A stretch of 38,505 nucleotides of DNA, taken from positions 1 to 38,505 of the forward strand of contig JAEOTR010000038.1 of the NCBI GenBank assembly GCA_016839705.1, written 5' to 3'. The translations under genes were made by a program, and so were the position numbers. The first letter of the stretch is position 1, and the number at the start of each line of letters is the position of its first letter. Below the pieces are notes generated by a model. It made no database searches. It was not told the origin of the DNA and saw only the letters and a program-made list of their open reading frames with translations. This stretch comes from Promethearchaeota archaeon (lineage in GTDB: Archaea; Asgardarchaeota; Lokiarchaeia; Sigyniarchaeales; SOKP01). This document shows, piece by piece, positions 1-10,900 of this stretch.

Positions 1-641
1 AGAAATCCTGTGTTTGAATAATGCCTTTCTGTTCCACCAGGTTGTGTATCCCAGTTATCTGAAACATAATAAGGACCAGCAGGATTTAAGGACCCATTTA
101 AGAATTCCCCTAATGTAGGACGTGAAATCCAGAGGGGGAAAGTTGTTCCTAAATTATTGTTAGTCCAATTAAGCATCTCCCAATCAAAATCCCAGAGTTC
201 ATTGTCAGAAACATCATTGCTTATTCCGGATCTATGAGTTAAAAGCAATCGCGGTGTTATTGGAGTGGCTGGATAGCTCGGATGCCGAACGTTAAAAGGA
301 AGATAGGTGTTAATGTCAGTATCAAGATCAAGCGAGCCATTATCATACAGTTGCATTATAGCTGTCGCTGTAAAGATTTTGGTTACAGAGCCAATCATAT
401 AAACAATATCTAAGTCTGGTTGATCGCCATAACCCTTAGACCATACGAGAGTATCGTTAATAACTATACCAGCAGCGAAAGAAGGGATACCACCTTGAGA
501 CATTAAATTGTTTATCCTTGAGTCAATAGTTTCTTGATCTTGAGGCTGAAATATAATAACAGCGGAGATAATTCCTGTAGTGGCAACCGCAGCTACAATA
601 ACTATTCCGATTATAAGTTTTTTATTGATTTCTCTATTCAT
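1..641 (-). CDS. Secreted/membrane-anchored serine hydrolase, beta-lactamase class C-like (partial, 3' end missing)
   Basis: An open frame starts with ATG at 641 on the minus strand and leaves the window at position 1, giving 213 codons without a stop. Residues 1-8 are basic and residues 9-31 form a hydrophobic signal anchor. The acyl-enzyme motif SxxK is seen as S85-V-T-K88, and the second motif YxN as Y208-S-N210 at the very edge. These belong to the serine beta-lactamase / DD-peptidase / esterase superfamily. The family role is hydrolysis of amides or esters outside the membrane; the substrate cannot be told. The third motif (HTG or similar) lies outside the window. A second, clearly different member lies at 16879..17958. 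The family call is firm and the specific function is open. Confidence 0.88.
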   Translation of the reverse strand, partial: MNREINKKLIIGIVIVAAVATTGIISAVIIFQPQDQETIDSRINNLMSQGGIPSFAAGIVINDTLVWSKGYGDQPDLDIVYMIGSVTKIFTATAIMQLYDNGSLDLDTDINTYLPFNVRHPSYPATPITPRLLLTHRSGISNDVSDNELWDFDWEMLNWTNNNLGTTFPLWISRPTLGEFLNGSLNPAGPYYVSDNWDTQPGGTERHYSNTGF

Positions 642-979
642 ACATCTTCACTTCTATAAATTATTCAATTGGTAATTATCTTTTCGCGATTATTATTATT
701 AAATATTTATTCAAAACTGTTATTTTTCATAAAATTTGCATTAAGAGGATAGAACTTTTGGAAAATAACAAGATTCCAAACATTCGGTTTTTAATTTTTA
801 ATTTTCAAATTGCCATCGAATTTTCTTTACACGAAGATTATGGGATTTTTTTCTGATTCAGATTACTCTTTATCTGATGAGATATATAAAAACACATAAT
901 CTAGTCCGTAAATTAGGAAAAGACCAACAAAATATTTAAAAATTCAAAAATCAAATAATATCTACTAAAGGTTTTAAAA
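642..979. other. AT-rich intergenic region between divergent genes
   Basis: This 338-base gap separates the serine hydrolase on the minus strand from the broken gene on the plus strand. I see no open frame, tRNA or strong hairpin. A TATA-like stretch (gatatataaaaac, 881-893) lies about 90 bases upstream of the broken gene and could be its promoter. AT runs around 690-715 could serve the minus-strand gene. Both promoter ideas rest on base composition only. Confidence 0.4.
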
Positions 980-1543
980 ACGCCTGTCACACCGCTTCAT
1001 TATCCCGTCGCATGGGGATTATCGAAACTAGACAAAAGGTTGAATCTACCAGGTTTAATTGTTGGCTCATTCATACCCGATATTGAGGTGCCAATTTTAT
1101 TCCTTTTTTTTAACGGAGTTTTCCCCGATCTTTTCATCTTACACAGCTTGATTGGCGCACTAACTATCGGAACTTTAATCTCAATTTTCGCTACGGTTTA
1201 TTTTTATCCAATTTTGGCGTCTCTGATATTTCGACTTGATAAGGGTAATTTAAAAGAAGCGTGTAAGTTAACTCCGGTTCTTATTTTGTCATGTATGCTT
1301 GGAAATGTTTTCCACATCGTATTAGACCTAATAATGCATCCATATAGTCTAATTCTGTGACCAATCGTAGATATTTACAGTATTGTTGGAATATTGGTTC
1401 TTGTTTTTGCTACGGGTGGTGATATACAGTTAGGATTTTTAATTGCGAATATTCTGTCTAATCTGATTATGGGATTATTTATGATTATAATAATAATTAA
1501 AAGTAGGACAAATCTGTGGGAGCGGACAATAATAGGAAAATAA
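980..1543 (+). pseudogene. Broken small integral membrane protein (DUF4184/DUF457-like hydrolase family), start and internal stop lesions
   Basis: One reading frame runs from 980 to the TAA at 1541-1543 and encodes about 187 residues with several hydrophobic segments. It begins T-P-V-T-P-L-H-Y-P-V-A-W, close to the MPVTPLHYP-type N-terminus I associate with a family of small archaeal membrane proteins. The first codon is ACG (980-982) where ATG is expected, with an AAGGT ribosome-binding-like site 8-10 bases upstream. The frame is also cut by TGA at 1358-1360, probably TGG in the ancestor, and then continues hydrophobic for 60 codons to a normal stop. Two separate lesions suggest a recent pseudogene. 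A TTG at 1040 could still start a 106-residue fragment. The family name is from memory and less certain than the lesions. Confidence 0.7.
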
Positions 1544-1573
1544 ATTTATGATTAATACTGTGCTAAAAATTAT

Positions 1574-1583
1574 AAAAAAAAAA
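1574..1583 (-). terminator. T-tract terminator of the 2682-1603 gene
   Basis: Ten consecutive A on the plus strand read as ten T on the minus strand, 20 bases after the stop codon of the NPD-family gene. Archaeal RNA polymerase stops at such T runs without needing a hairpin. Confidence 0.5.
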
Positions 1584-1602
1584 GAATTGAATATAAAAAA
1601 CA

Positions 1603-2682
1603 TTAAACAACAAATGATGCTGCTTTTTTTAAAGCTTTTTCTGCATCTTTTATGATTGTTTCAACGATGTCTGAAACACTCTCAAGTTTGTTTATGATTC
1701 CTATACTTTGCCCTAATAAAACTCCTCCGTTTTCCATATCTCCTTGATAAGCAGCAAAAGCAGCTTTGGCATCTCTTCTTAATTCTTCACGTAATTCTTC
1801 CTCTGATATTGCTGTGCGGTGATCCACCAATGCTTTTTCTTCCGCGATCTTTTCTTCTTTGGTTTTCACTAAACCTTTTGATAAAGAATATTTGTTTTTC
1901 CATAATCTAATGGTTCCTAAACTTCCTGTTCTCACAAGTGTATCTTGAGCTTTCGCAGGTGGCACTACACCTTTATAATTTTCATGAAATTCACTGTCTA
2001 TAGATGCGATGAATCTTGATCCCATGGCGATCCCTCCAGCACCGATGGCTAAAGCTGCCGCCATCCCATTCCCTGTAGCAAATCCTCCACACGCGATTTT
2101 CGGAATATCAGGATGCTTCTGCTGTACCTGTTGTAATAATACCATCCCACCAACTTTTTCATAAGATTGGTGGCCTCCTCCTTCAAAACCAGTTACAACA
2201 AGACCGTCACAACCCGCAGCCACACATTTATCTGCCAGCCAGAGCGCTGGGGCAACATGGAAGTGTTTAATATTTGAATCTTTTCTTAATTTCTGAAAAT
2301 CTTCGTTTTTAGGTACTCGAGCTGCTGAACCCGCACTGCTAAGCGCATACAAACATTGTTCTTTCAATTTGGGATTTGCCATTATATGCTTAGAAGTTTC
2401 CGAAATCAATTCGTCGCAAATTACTTCATTTCTGGAAGTTCTCACGTTAAAACCAAAAATCCCATCAGTATGTTCAACAACAAAATCAAGATTTTTCAGC
2501 ATCGCATCGATGTAATTCTTTTCATAACCATCCATAGATACGTTTGTATGTGAAATCATACCAAGCCCGCCTGCATCTGCGACAGCTACTGCTAATTCGG
2601 TTGTTCTGAAAGGTCCCATCGCGGCGCTTGCGATTGGATGCTTAATTCCAAACATTTCAGTTATATTCGTTTTTAATACCAA
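1603..2682 (-). CDS. NPD-family FMN-dependent oxidoreductase (nitronate monooxygenase / enoyl reductase-like), paralogue 1
   Basis: This 359-residue protein has the TIM-barrel layout of the 2-nitropropane dioxygenase / FabK family. It shows an N-terminal AGGLG loop (38-42), the E-G-G-G-H loop with the expected catalytic His171, the phosphate-binding A-C-G-G-F-A-T-G stretch (about 197-204), MGSRF (220-224), and the closing GQSIG of the family. Such enzymes oxidise nitronates or reduce enoyl thioesters with FMN; the substrate here is unknown. Compared with nitronate monooxygenases it carries an extra segment around residues 85-140, shared with the paralogue at 11729..12760. The start is TTG at 2682, supported by a GGTGAT site. 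It probably sits at the end of a minus-strand set with the thioesterase and AhpD-like genes, although a 190-base gap separates it from them. Confidence 0.9.
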   Translation of the reverse strand: MVLKTNITEMFGIKHPIASAAMGPFRTTELAVAVADAGGLGMISHTNVSMDGYEKNYIDAMLKNLDFVVEHTDGIFGFNVRTSRNEVICDELISETSKHIMANPKLKEQCLYALSSAGSAARVPKNEDFQKLRKDSNIKHFHVAPALWLADKCVAAGCDGLVVTGFEGGGHQSYEKVGGMVLLQQVQQKHPDIPKIACGGFATGNGMAAALAIGAGGIAMGSRFIASIDSEFHENYKGVVPPAKAQDTLVRTGSLGTIRLWKNKYSLSKGLVKTKEEKIAEEKALVDHRTAISEEELREELRRDAKAAFAAYQGDMENGGVLLGQSIGIINKLESVSDIVETIIKDAEKALKKAASFVV

Positions 2683-2687
2683 AATAA

Positions 2688-2695
2688 ATCACCTT
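2688..2695 (-). promoter_or_regulatory. Ribosome binding site AAGGTGAT deciding a TTG start
   Basis: AAGGTGAT on the minus strand lies five bases before the TTG at 2682. The same sequence, followed by TTAT, stands before the ATG of the closest paralogue at 11729, which supports this unusual start codon. Confidence 0.6.
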
Positions 2696-2872
2696 CTATT
2701 CTAATTGAATTTAAACCTAAATAAAATTAAGCTTCTTTATGAGAAAATTATCCTATTCCATTTTATATATTTATTTAACTTGATTTGTCAGATTCTCTAT
2801 AAACTTTGGTGACATTGAAGATTCCGATATACAAATCGGATAATTTACTCATATTTATCGCTTAGGTTAATT

Positions 2873-3355
2873 CTATGATATAGAAATCATGTTCTCTGGA
2901 ATTTTAACGGCGAGGACTTCCCCTTTAACGCATAATTGCCCTTTAGCATATAAGTTAACTTCTACTATGACTTTTTTCCCTTTTATTTCTTTTACCTTTC
3001 CAATTAACTCTAGTTCTTGATCAATCGGGGTTGGTCTTAAGTAATCAACCTGAATAGAAGCGGTTACATATCGTAATTCGGGTTTTGTTCCCATTTTTCG
3101 CCCCTCTGATTTATAAACAGCGGCAGCAGCAGTTCCTGTTCCATGACAGTCAATTAAAGATGCCATTAATCCCCCATACACATATCCAGGAAAAGCAATA
3201 TAGTATGATTTAGGTGTGAATCGGGCAATACTCGTATTTTCATCCTCATTCCAGTAACTTTTAATCTTCATACCAACTTCATTCAATCTTCCACATCCAT
3301 AACAGTAACTCATTTGTTCGGAATAGTAATCTTGAAACGCTTTTTTTTCCACCAT
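2873..3355 (-). CDS. PaaI-type hotdog acyl-CoA thioesterase
   Basis: The 160-residue protein fits a single hotdog domain. It has the C18-Y-G-C21-G start of one thioesterase subgroup, the central helix segment G-G-L-M-A-S-L-I-D69-C-H71 with the acidic residue typical of the PaaI/4HBT catalytic helix, and the later paired strands rich in valine. Proteins of this type hydrolyse acyl-CoA thioesters in the cytoplasm and release CoA. Chain-length or aromatic preference cannot be read from the sequence. It is 59 bases downstream of the AhpD-like gene and upstream of an NPD-family gene, all on the same strand, which fits a role in acyl-CoA turnover. A GTGA ribosome binding site precedes the ATG at 3355. 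Confidence 0.85.
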   Translation of the reverse strand: MVEKKAFQDYYSEQMSYCYGCGRLNEVGMKIKSYWNEDENTSIARFTPKSYYIAFPGYVYGGLMASLIDCHGTGTAAAAVYKSEGRKMGTKPELRYVTASIQVDYLRPTPIDQELELIGKVKEIKGKKVIVEVNLYAKGQLCVKGEVLAVKIPENMISIS

Positions 3356-3414
3356 ATTTATTCACAAATTTCATTATTACATTTTAAATATCGAATTTTC
3401 TCTTCTGGTATTTC

Positions 3415-3768
3415 TCACTTTTTATAATAGTCAAGAATTTTTAATGCAAACCTACTTGATACAGTTGCAGGACCACCTCCCATTTCAATTGCAACTTCTA
3501 GTGCTTCAATTATTTGCTCCTCAGATGCCCCAGAATTTAACGCTTGATTAATATGCCACTCCATACAAGATTCACAATTGATAACAACAGAGATACCGAG
3601 AGCAATGAGCTCTTTATACATTTTGCTTAAGTAGCTATCCTTGTAGGTGTTTCCCTCCAATTCAAGAAAGGATTGATATGCTTTTGACTTTTTATTTAAT
3701 AATAACTCATGTGCTTCTTTCCTACCAGATATGATTCTCTCAATTTTCTCTTTATCTTTTTGGTCCAT
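3415..3768 (-). CDS. Carboxymuconolactone decarboxylase / AhpD-like protein
   Basis: This 117-residue protein contains the redox motif C65-E-S-C68-M-E-W-H72 (CxxCxxxH) followed by a helix E-E-Q-I-I-E-A-L and a conserved G-G-G-P-A turn. This is the signature of the AhpD-like branch of the CMD family, small all-helical proteins that usually form hexamers. AhpD-like members act as disulfide reductants or peroxidases, while true carboxymuconolactone decarboxylases lack the cysteine pair, so redox activity is the better guess here. It leads the minus-strand set 3768-2873 with the thioesterase. No clear ribosome binding site is visible, so it may be translated from a leaderless message. Confidence 0.85.
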   Translation of the reverse strand: MDQKDKEKIERIISGRKEAHELLLNKKSKAYQSFLELEGNTYKDSYLSKMYKELIALGISVVINCESCMEWHINQALNSGASEEQIIEALEVAIEMGGGPATVSSRFALKILDYYKK

Positions 3769-3996
3769 GATAAATAAAATGAATCCAAATTCTTATACAA
3801 TTCTATTTTTAACCCAATGCCTCTTTGCAGAGCAGAATGATTTGGGTTAGTAAGCTCTTCTTTTTATAATTTGTATTCGATCTAGCAAGAGAAGCAACTC
3901 AACTTGATTCATAAATTTTAAGGAAGGAAATCTGTTAAATAATTAGTTCTCTTCTTATAAAGTATAAGCTTAAATGAAAGATTAAAAGTCAAAGAA

Positions 3997-4230
3997 ATGA
4001 AGAGAAAAGTTGATAAAACTTATTTCATTGGTATTACGTTATTTCTATTTGGTTCACTCTCGATTTTATATGGGATTATAACCATGATTATAAGGTTGTT
4101 CTTGGGTTATACAGGAATTAATATTTTCGTTAAAGACGTGCTTTTCGACCCAGTTTTCCTACTTCTGGGATTAATTCTAATTAGAAGGTATAAGAACAAA
4201 AGTTTTCGATCAAATCACATTAAAAGATAA
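3997..4230 (+). CDS. Small two-helix membrane protein, unknown
   Basis: The 77-residue product has a basic N-terminus, hydrophobic segments at about residues 8-30 and 43-62, and a basic C-terminal tail (R-R-Y-K-N-K-S-F-R), suggesting two membrane helices with both ends in the cytoplasm. I do not recognise a family. It lies just upstream of a membrane-anchored winged-helix protein and the large alpha-2-macroglobulin-like gene on the same strand. The gaps are about 92 and 129 bases, so co-transcription is possible but not shown. Confidence 0.55.
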   Translation: MKRKVDKTYFIGITLFLFGSLSILYGIITMIIRLFLGYTGINIFVKDVLFDPVFLLLGLILIRRYKNKSFRSNHIKR

Positions 4231-4322
4231 AAATATTGTAAAACTGATGAATATTTAGCTTTTATTCTTAGATTTCAATAATATTTTTTACTGATATTGA
4301 TAATATCATTATTGAGATACAA

Positions 4323-4835
4323 TTGAAGGCACAAAAAAATACAAAGAAAAAACTTACTTCTCGTTTAGGGCAAAAGAAGAAATCCAAGGTTAAAAATGGG
4401 GAGGATTTAGATCGGGATGAAATTGTTAAAAATTTAAATGGTCGTACGCTTATGGTTTATTTTGCACTTTTAAATAAAAAATTTATCGGTGTACGCGATT
4501 TACAGCGACATTTAGAACTTTCAAGTCCTAGCGTAGCAAAATACCATCTTGAGAAATTGGTTGACTTACGTCTTGTAGAGAATAGAAATGGTATTTATCA
4601 TCTTGAAAGAAAAGCGAATTTGCCATTGTTAACTTCTTGGGTTTTGATCGGGAAACAACTAATCCCTAGGGTTATTTTCGCTGCTATTTTTTTTACTTTT
4701 CTTTTTATTGGTTATCTATTCCTAGTTTATACATATTGGAATAAAGATAGTTTATTTGTTATAATGTTTGGAGTACTAATTTTAGTTTATGTATGGTTTG
4801 ACGTGATCTTACAATTCAAACGGAAGCCAATTTAG
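4323..4835 (+). CDS. Membrane-anchored winged-helix DNA-binding protein
   Basis: The 170-residue protein starts with a lysine-rich tail and has a winged-helix domain at about residues 35-90. The recognition helix reads S-S-P-S-V-A-K-Y-H-L-E-K-L, with a wing at V-E-N-R-N-G-I-Y-H-L. Two hydrophobic helices follow (about 110-132 and 140-160). This arrangement, a helix-turn-helix regulator tied to the membrane, is common in archaea and suggests a sensor that reports membrane or surface state to nearby promoters. The start is TTG at 4323; no earlier ATG fits and the ribosome binding site is weak. The next gene, 130 bases downstream, encodes the large thioester protein, a plausible target, but this is inference from position only. 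Confidence 0.75.
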   Translation: MKAQKNTKKKLTSRLGQKKKSKVKNGEDLDRDEIVKNLNGRTLMVYFALLNKKFIGVRDLQRHLELSSPSVAKYHLEKLVDLRLVENRNGIYHLERKANLPLLTSWVLIGKQLIPRVIFAAIFFTFLFIGYLFLVYTYWNKDSLFVIMFGVLILVYVWFDVILQFKRKPI

Positions 4836-4964
4836 TAAAAACCACATCTATCATTGAGAACTCAGCGGGAGTTCTGAAATTTTTGATGGTGTTCTAAACT
4901 TTAGTATAATAAATTTTGGTGATATAGTGTATTATAGAGTTGAATTTAAATTAGGAGAATAAAA

Positions 4965-7900
4965 ATGAATAGACACAGAAAAGGGAGTATCTTCTTATTA
5001 TTGGTTTGTATTCAATTTGTATTAATGGGTTTTAGTATTATGGGAACCAGTTCCTTTAATGAAAATGAGCAGGAAATTCCTAAAGAAAACGATCTTCCAA
5101 ATGAAGGCGTGTCACATTCATCTCCTTACTATTTTCCAATTAATAGATCATCCCCATTAATGACAGAAACATTAGAAGAAGTAGATTCTGATGAAAATCT
5201 CAAAACTGCTTATAATTATTATAATAATGATTATGTTTTAACACTCAATTTAGATAAATTCGTTCTTACAATCGGTGAAACTCTAACATTAAACTTAGGT
5301 TTAACCTGCAATTTATCTGCTTCCCCAGGAAGGATTATATCCGTAGAAATATATGAAGGATTTTACCGCAATTATTATTACTATTATCCAAGCTATTATG
5401 AGACTACAACACCAATTTATACGAAAAATCTTACTACTGATACTAATGGTCAAGCTTCAATGACATTCTCTTCGACGTCTACTGAAGGAATATATACCGT
5501 TTATGCCTACACCGAAGATTATCGAATTTATAAAGACTTTACCGTAGGTGAGGTTGGCATTTTCTATAAAGGACCAAGATATTATAAACCTAATCAGCAA
5601 TACCGCGCTGCTGTTCATATGGTTAATCTCACCGACTTTTCAGGTATACCATTTACATTTTTCAATTATTCAATTTCTTATTATCTATATTCTACTACCA
5701 GTTGGCATATATTGACAACAGATTTAATTCAAACCGATAATGCAGGATATTCGATTCTTAATACAGATATTCCGTTAGATGCTGATAATTATCATGTCCT
5801 TAGACTAACATTATCTACCCTTGATGGTAAAGCTGAGTATCAAACATTTTTATATGAGAGTTGGGAGTATTACTATTATTGTAGGTGGGGAGGACAGCAA
5901 AAAACTAATCAAGAACAATATCAATATGTTGTAACTACGGATAAAACAATCTATAACCCGGGTGATAATGTTTTTCTAAGAGCATTAGTGCTGCAGTACT
6001 CCTTTATGAATGAATCTAAAACTGCATTACATCATACCCCGATTTCCTTAACTATATATAATCCAGATGAATTTGCGATATTTTGGACAGATATTGTTAC
6101 TGACGAATTTGGCATCCTGTCTTTCAATTTTCCATTAGATGAAGATTGTGATCTTGGGAATTATGGTTTCGAGTTTAGTTATTCTGGTGAAACTTATAGA
6201 TATAATGTAAAGGTTGATTATTATATCAAACCTGTCTTCAGAGTAGAAATTGATACAAACGGAAAGGATTATTATTCTATTCATGAAAAATGGTTTGAAG
6301 GGTTTGTTGATGTTTCTTATTACTTTGGTCAACCGGTAGTAGGTGCAACTGTAGAACTAACGGTTCAAAGCTATTGGGGAGAAATCAAAAAAGTAATAGA
6401 AGGATACACAAATGGAGAAGGTAGATTTTATTTCTCAATAAATTTGCGGTTAATTCCGGATTTAGAGTACACTTTTAGAGTAAAAGCTGATGTAACCGAT
6501 GACTACGGAAGGAGTGCATCAACCGAAAAAATTTATACTCGTATTAGAGAATTATATGCTTATGGGTATTTAACAAATTGGGCACCTCATCCTGACGATA
6601 CTTTAGAATATTATTTTTATGCATTTCAATATGTTATGTCTGATTATGGTTATTGGTATTGGATGTATAATCCATTAGTAAATGTGAGTGTTAATATCGA
6701 AATCTTTGGAATTGCAAACTACCCTATCTATCCTTTAGTGTTAAAGGATAAACAACTTCTAACAACTTATTCTGAGAAAACAAATATATTTGGCTCTGGG
6801 AAATTAGAATTTAAACTACCATTAATTCATATAATGACATATAATCTCTTTGAAATTAGATTAACAGTTAATTTAGAAGATGGTCGAAGTACCTCTTCAT
6901 CTTACTATTATAGGTATAAGAAATACAGTTTGGACATTAATATACTAGAACCAACGTTAAACCCAGGCGATATTCTTGAATTTGAGGTTACTTTTAAAGA
7001 TATTCTCACAGGTTCTTCAAGTACAGGTGAAGGTAAAATATATATTTATGATGCTAATCACCAGTTAATTGGTCGGGTTAGTGATATAATATCTGGGAGT
7101 AAAACCTATACTTTTCTTATTCCAAGCTCCTCACCTGAAGGTAAATATTTTATTTATTCCTATGTTTATTCACGTCAAAATCAATATTATGGGGGATTTA
7201 ACTATCATTCTGCTCATGAAAACTTTATAGTGGGGGATTTTCAATCAATTTCATTTAGTACTAATTTTAGTACTACTGGAACTTATTATGATAAAATTAT
7301 AGTACAACTCGGTGATACTATTGAAATTAATGGTACTACAAATGTAACAACAAATATTCAGCATTATTTAGAGATTTATAAGCGTGGGGTACTTTTTTCA
7401 GTACCTTTAGAAATAAATGACAATAAATTTTCATATATTTTGTCTGTTATTCCTGAGTTTGTACCCGATTTTACTATAATTATCTACACAATCTCTGATT
7501 CAGGAAAACTTTATGAAAGTGTTCTAGCGGTACATATAGATTATAATTTTGGCATAAATCTTTCAACAGATAAAGAAACCTATGAACCAGGTGATCTAGT
7601 TACTCTAACCATAACACCAACAGAAAATATTACATCAGTTGTGGCACTTTCATTTATTGATAGTGCTGTTCTTGATGTAGAGCCAGAAGATGATTCCGAA
7701 TTAGCTTATTTTTCAGATCGTCCCTACTCAACCTACATTAGCTCAGGAAGCTCATGGGGATTTGGATTTAGTGCTGAAAGTTATTGGTGGTTTGGGTATG
7801 GCAGACTTACAGGAGGGATTTATTATTTACCACTGCCCTTGTTCGATGAATACTATACTGTATCGCTGGAATTCTTTGGTCGCGCCGATTTAAAATCTGA

Positions 7901-10900
7901 TACTCCTTCGTTCGATGAATTACTTTCTAATTTTGAAACGGATGTTCGAAAGAATATATCAGAATCAGCAAATTGGATGCCAGAATTGATAATTTCAGAA
8001 CCTACTGAGATCACTTTTAAGTTACCTGATAATATAGGTGAATGGACAATTAGAGCAGTGTGTAATAATATTTTTGAGAATTCTAACGATATTATCCTGT
8101 GGGGAGATGTAATAACCAAGCGGATTAAATCCTTTTTGCCATTTTTCATAGAATTTGAGATATCTGAACCTGTATTTCAAGATGATATCCTAAGCGTTAA
8201 AGGTTATGTTTACAATTATATTGGGACGGATGTTGATGCTACTGTGGCAATAAGTGCTCCTGAGCTTATTATATTGAATAAAGATGTACAAGAATTATTT
8301 ATTCCTGATGGCTATGTCTCTGAAGTGGAGTTTTCCGTATATTGTATAGAACCTTACTCCCAGAATATTACTCTTTTAGCGGCTGCTGAACCTTTTGGAG
8401 TAAAATATTCCGATGCTAAGCAATTGACAATTTATATCAAACCAAATGGTATTGAAATCATCAGTAGAACAATAGGTTTTTTAAATGCAACTGATGGGTC
8501 GCTAATTCTGAATCATACTATCGATCCCTTAACGATTTATCATAAAGAGACATTAGCATTATACGCCGATCTGATGGATATTTCTATCGATAGTTGGCAA
8601 TCCCTTATTGGCTATCCATATGGATGCATAGAACAAACAATATCTAAAACACTTCCCACAGCTCTTATATTTAATTATTTAAATCAAACCGGGCAACTTA
8701 CGAGTAATTTAAAGCAAGAATTGAGTTTTATGATTTTAGATGGCCTAGGTCGTATTTATAACTTTCAGCATAACGATGGTGGGTGGGGTTGGTGGAGAAA
8801 TGATGCTTCTAAAATAATAATGACTTCTATAGTCGTATTCGCGTTAAATAAAATTGAGGAAGTGGGATTCCAGATTAATTCAGATATTTTAAATAAAGGG
8901 ATAGATTATTTAATTGCACAACAACATCCGAATGGTCTCTGGGATTTTCAAGAATACTCTTCAAATACATTAGAAGCGACAGCGTTTATTTTAAAGACAT
9001 TTTTATGTTCAAAACAAATTACAACAGAGATGAATACAGCGATTACTAGTGCAGTTAGTGAGTTAGCAAATTTATGGAATTCAGGAGATATGAAGAGTAC
9101 ATATGGAGCTTCTTTATTTTATATTGCAACTCTAGGTAGCATTTATGAGAATATCACTCTAAATAATGAATTAATTCAATACATTAAAGACGATAAGAAG
9201 GTTGAAGAAGATACGATATTTTGGGAGAGTGATACAAACAGTATTTGGTATTGGCGAAAATTGGGGAAAAAAGTAGAGATTACCTCCTACGCTACATTAG
9301 CTCTTGCCATGGATGATTATATAAGCAATTATGCCTTAATCCAAAAAGCCGTTAGATTTTTGTTGAACCAGCGTAATCGTTGGGGTTGGGGATCAACAGC
9401 GGATACTTCAGCTGCAATTATAGCTTTAACAGAAATAAATGGGATTATGATTAATGGTGGAATCATAGATTTCAATGGAACAATTTCTATAATAGTCAAT
9501 AACAACACACCACCTCAATATTTTTTAAATGTTACAGAAATGAATAACCACCCAGATGAAATCTTATTAAAACTCTCTGCTTTTATGCTAGGGAATCTTA
9601 ATACAATCAATATTACACTAGACGGGATTGGTACAATATGTTATATATTTGAAAGTGTGCAGATTTTAAGGTCAGACCCAAAAATAGAGATCCCAGAGAT
9701 AATAGAAGTCTCTAAAAATGAGCATTTTTATTTCCCAGTAGAATTCTCAAACATTGATGAACGAATGCCATTGGTAGATACTACAATATCACTACTTGAC
9801 GTTCCTGATAATTTCTCTGATCCTGAAGCAGACTATATAATTGTTCACCCTCTCATTATAAATGGAAGCAAAATCTATTTTCCTTTAATAGCCCCAAATA
9901 ATGACGGTGATTATTTCTTAGAAGGAGTTTCAATTCTTGGTTATATTCAATACAATGACACCTCTAGTAATTCATCAAGATTTCAACCTTTTCAACAAAC
10001 AATCGGACCTATAATAATACGTGTTGGATCACATTCACAATCATTATTCCCATCCATTGAACCAATTAATCCCGTTATAGAACCACAAATAATAACTATT
10101 AAAAAACAAATGTCAAAACAAAAACTACTTACTTCAGGAGAAGTGATAAATGTCACATTACATATTACAAATACCGGAGACTCGCGCCAATTCTACGTCG
10201 TGGAAGATGAGCTACCTACAGGTACAGTTTTTTTACCTGATTCTGTTATAATCTCAGACAACTATGATGACACAGAAATTACTTATGGTTTATATTCATC
10301 GGGAATTCATTTCTTCTTCCCAATGCTAAGTACGGGAATTACAGAAATTATATATCAAGTTCAAGTAATAAATATTAAAAACGCTTACTCAGGTAGTTGC
10401 AAACTTTGGGGTATGTATGATGATATTCTTATTTCTGCAAAATCAATTGTGCTTGAAAACATTCCACGTAAACATTATGCTAATCAGTTGGTTTATCAAG
10501 ATTTAATGGAACCACTTATTTTAAACACCAGCATCAAACAAAGTTATAAAATCCCAGACATTCACCTTCAAATTAATATTGATGCAATCGACAACAATCT
10601 TATCAATAAAATTCGGGTCGTTTTTTCACAAAAATCTGGCTGGAGATCTCAAACTCTATATTCAATGGATAATCAAGGTGAATTCTCAATTACTATTACA
10701 GATCTCAAGAACATTAACTCTGTGATAACATTATTTATTGAAGTTTCTGATATATATGGTAATACAGCTACAATGATATTAATGCCAATAAAAATTACCG
10801 CTTATGAACTTATACCTTATTTAATCGTGGTGATAATTGTAGGTTTTTCAATTGGATTGGCTAGTATATCTACGATTCTGTATAAGAACTCAGTAGAAAA

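Noticed and set aside
7853..8149. 98-codon minus-strand open frame
   Set aside because: It lies within the alpha-2-macroglobulin-like gene, across a conserved family segment on the plus strand.
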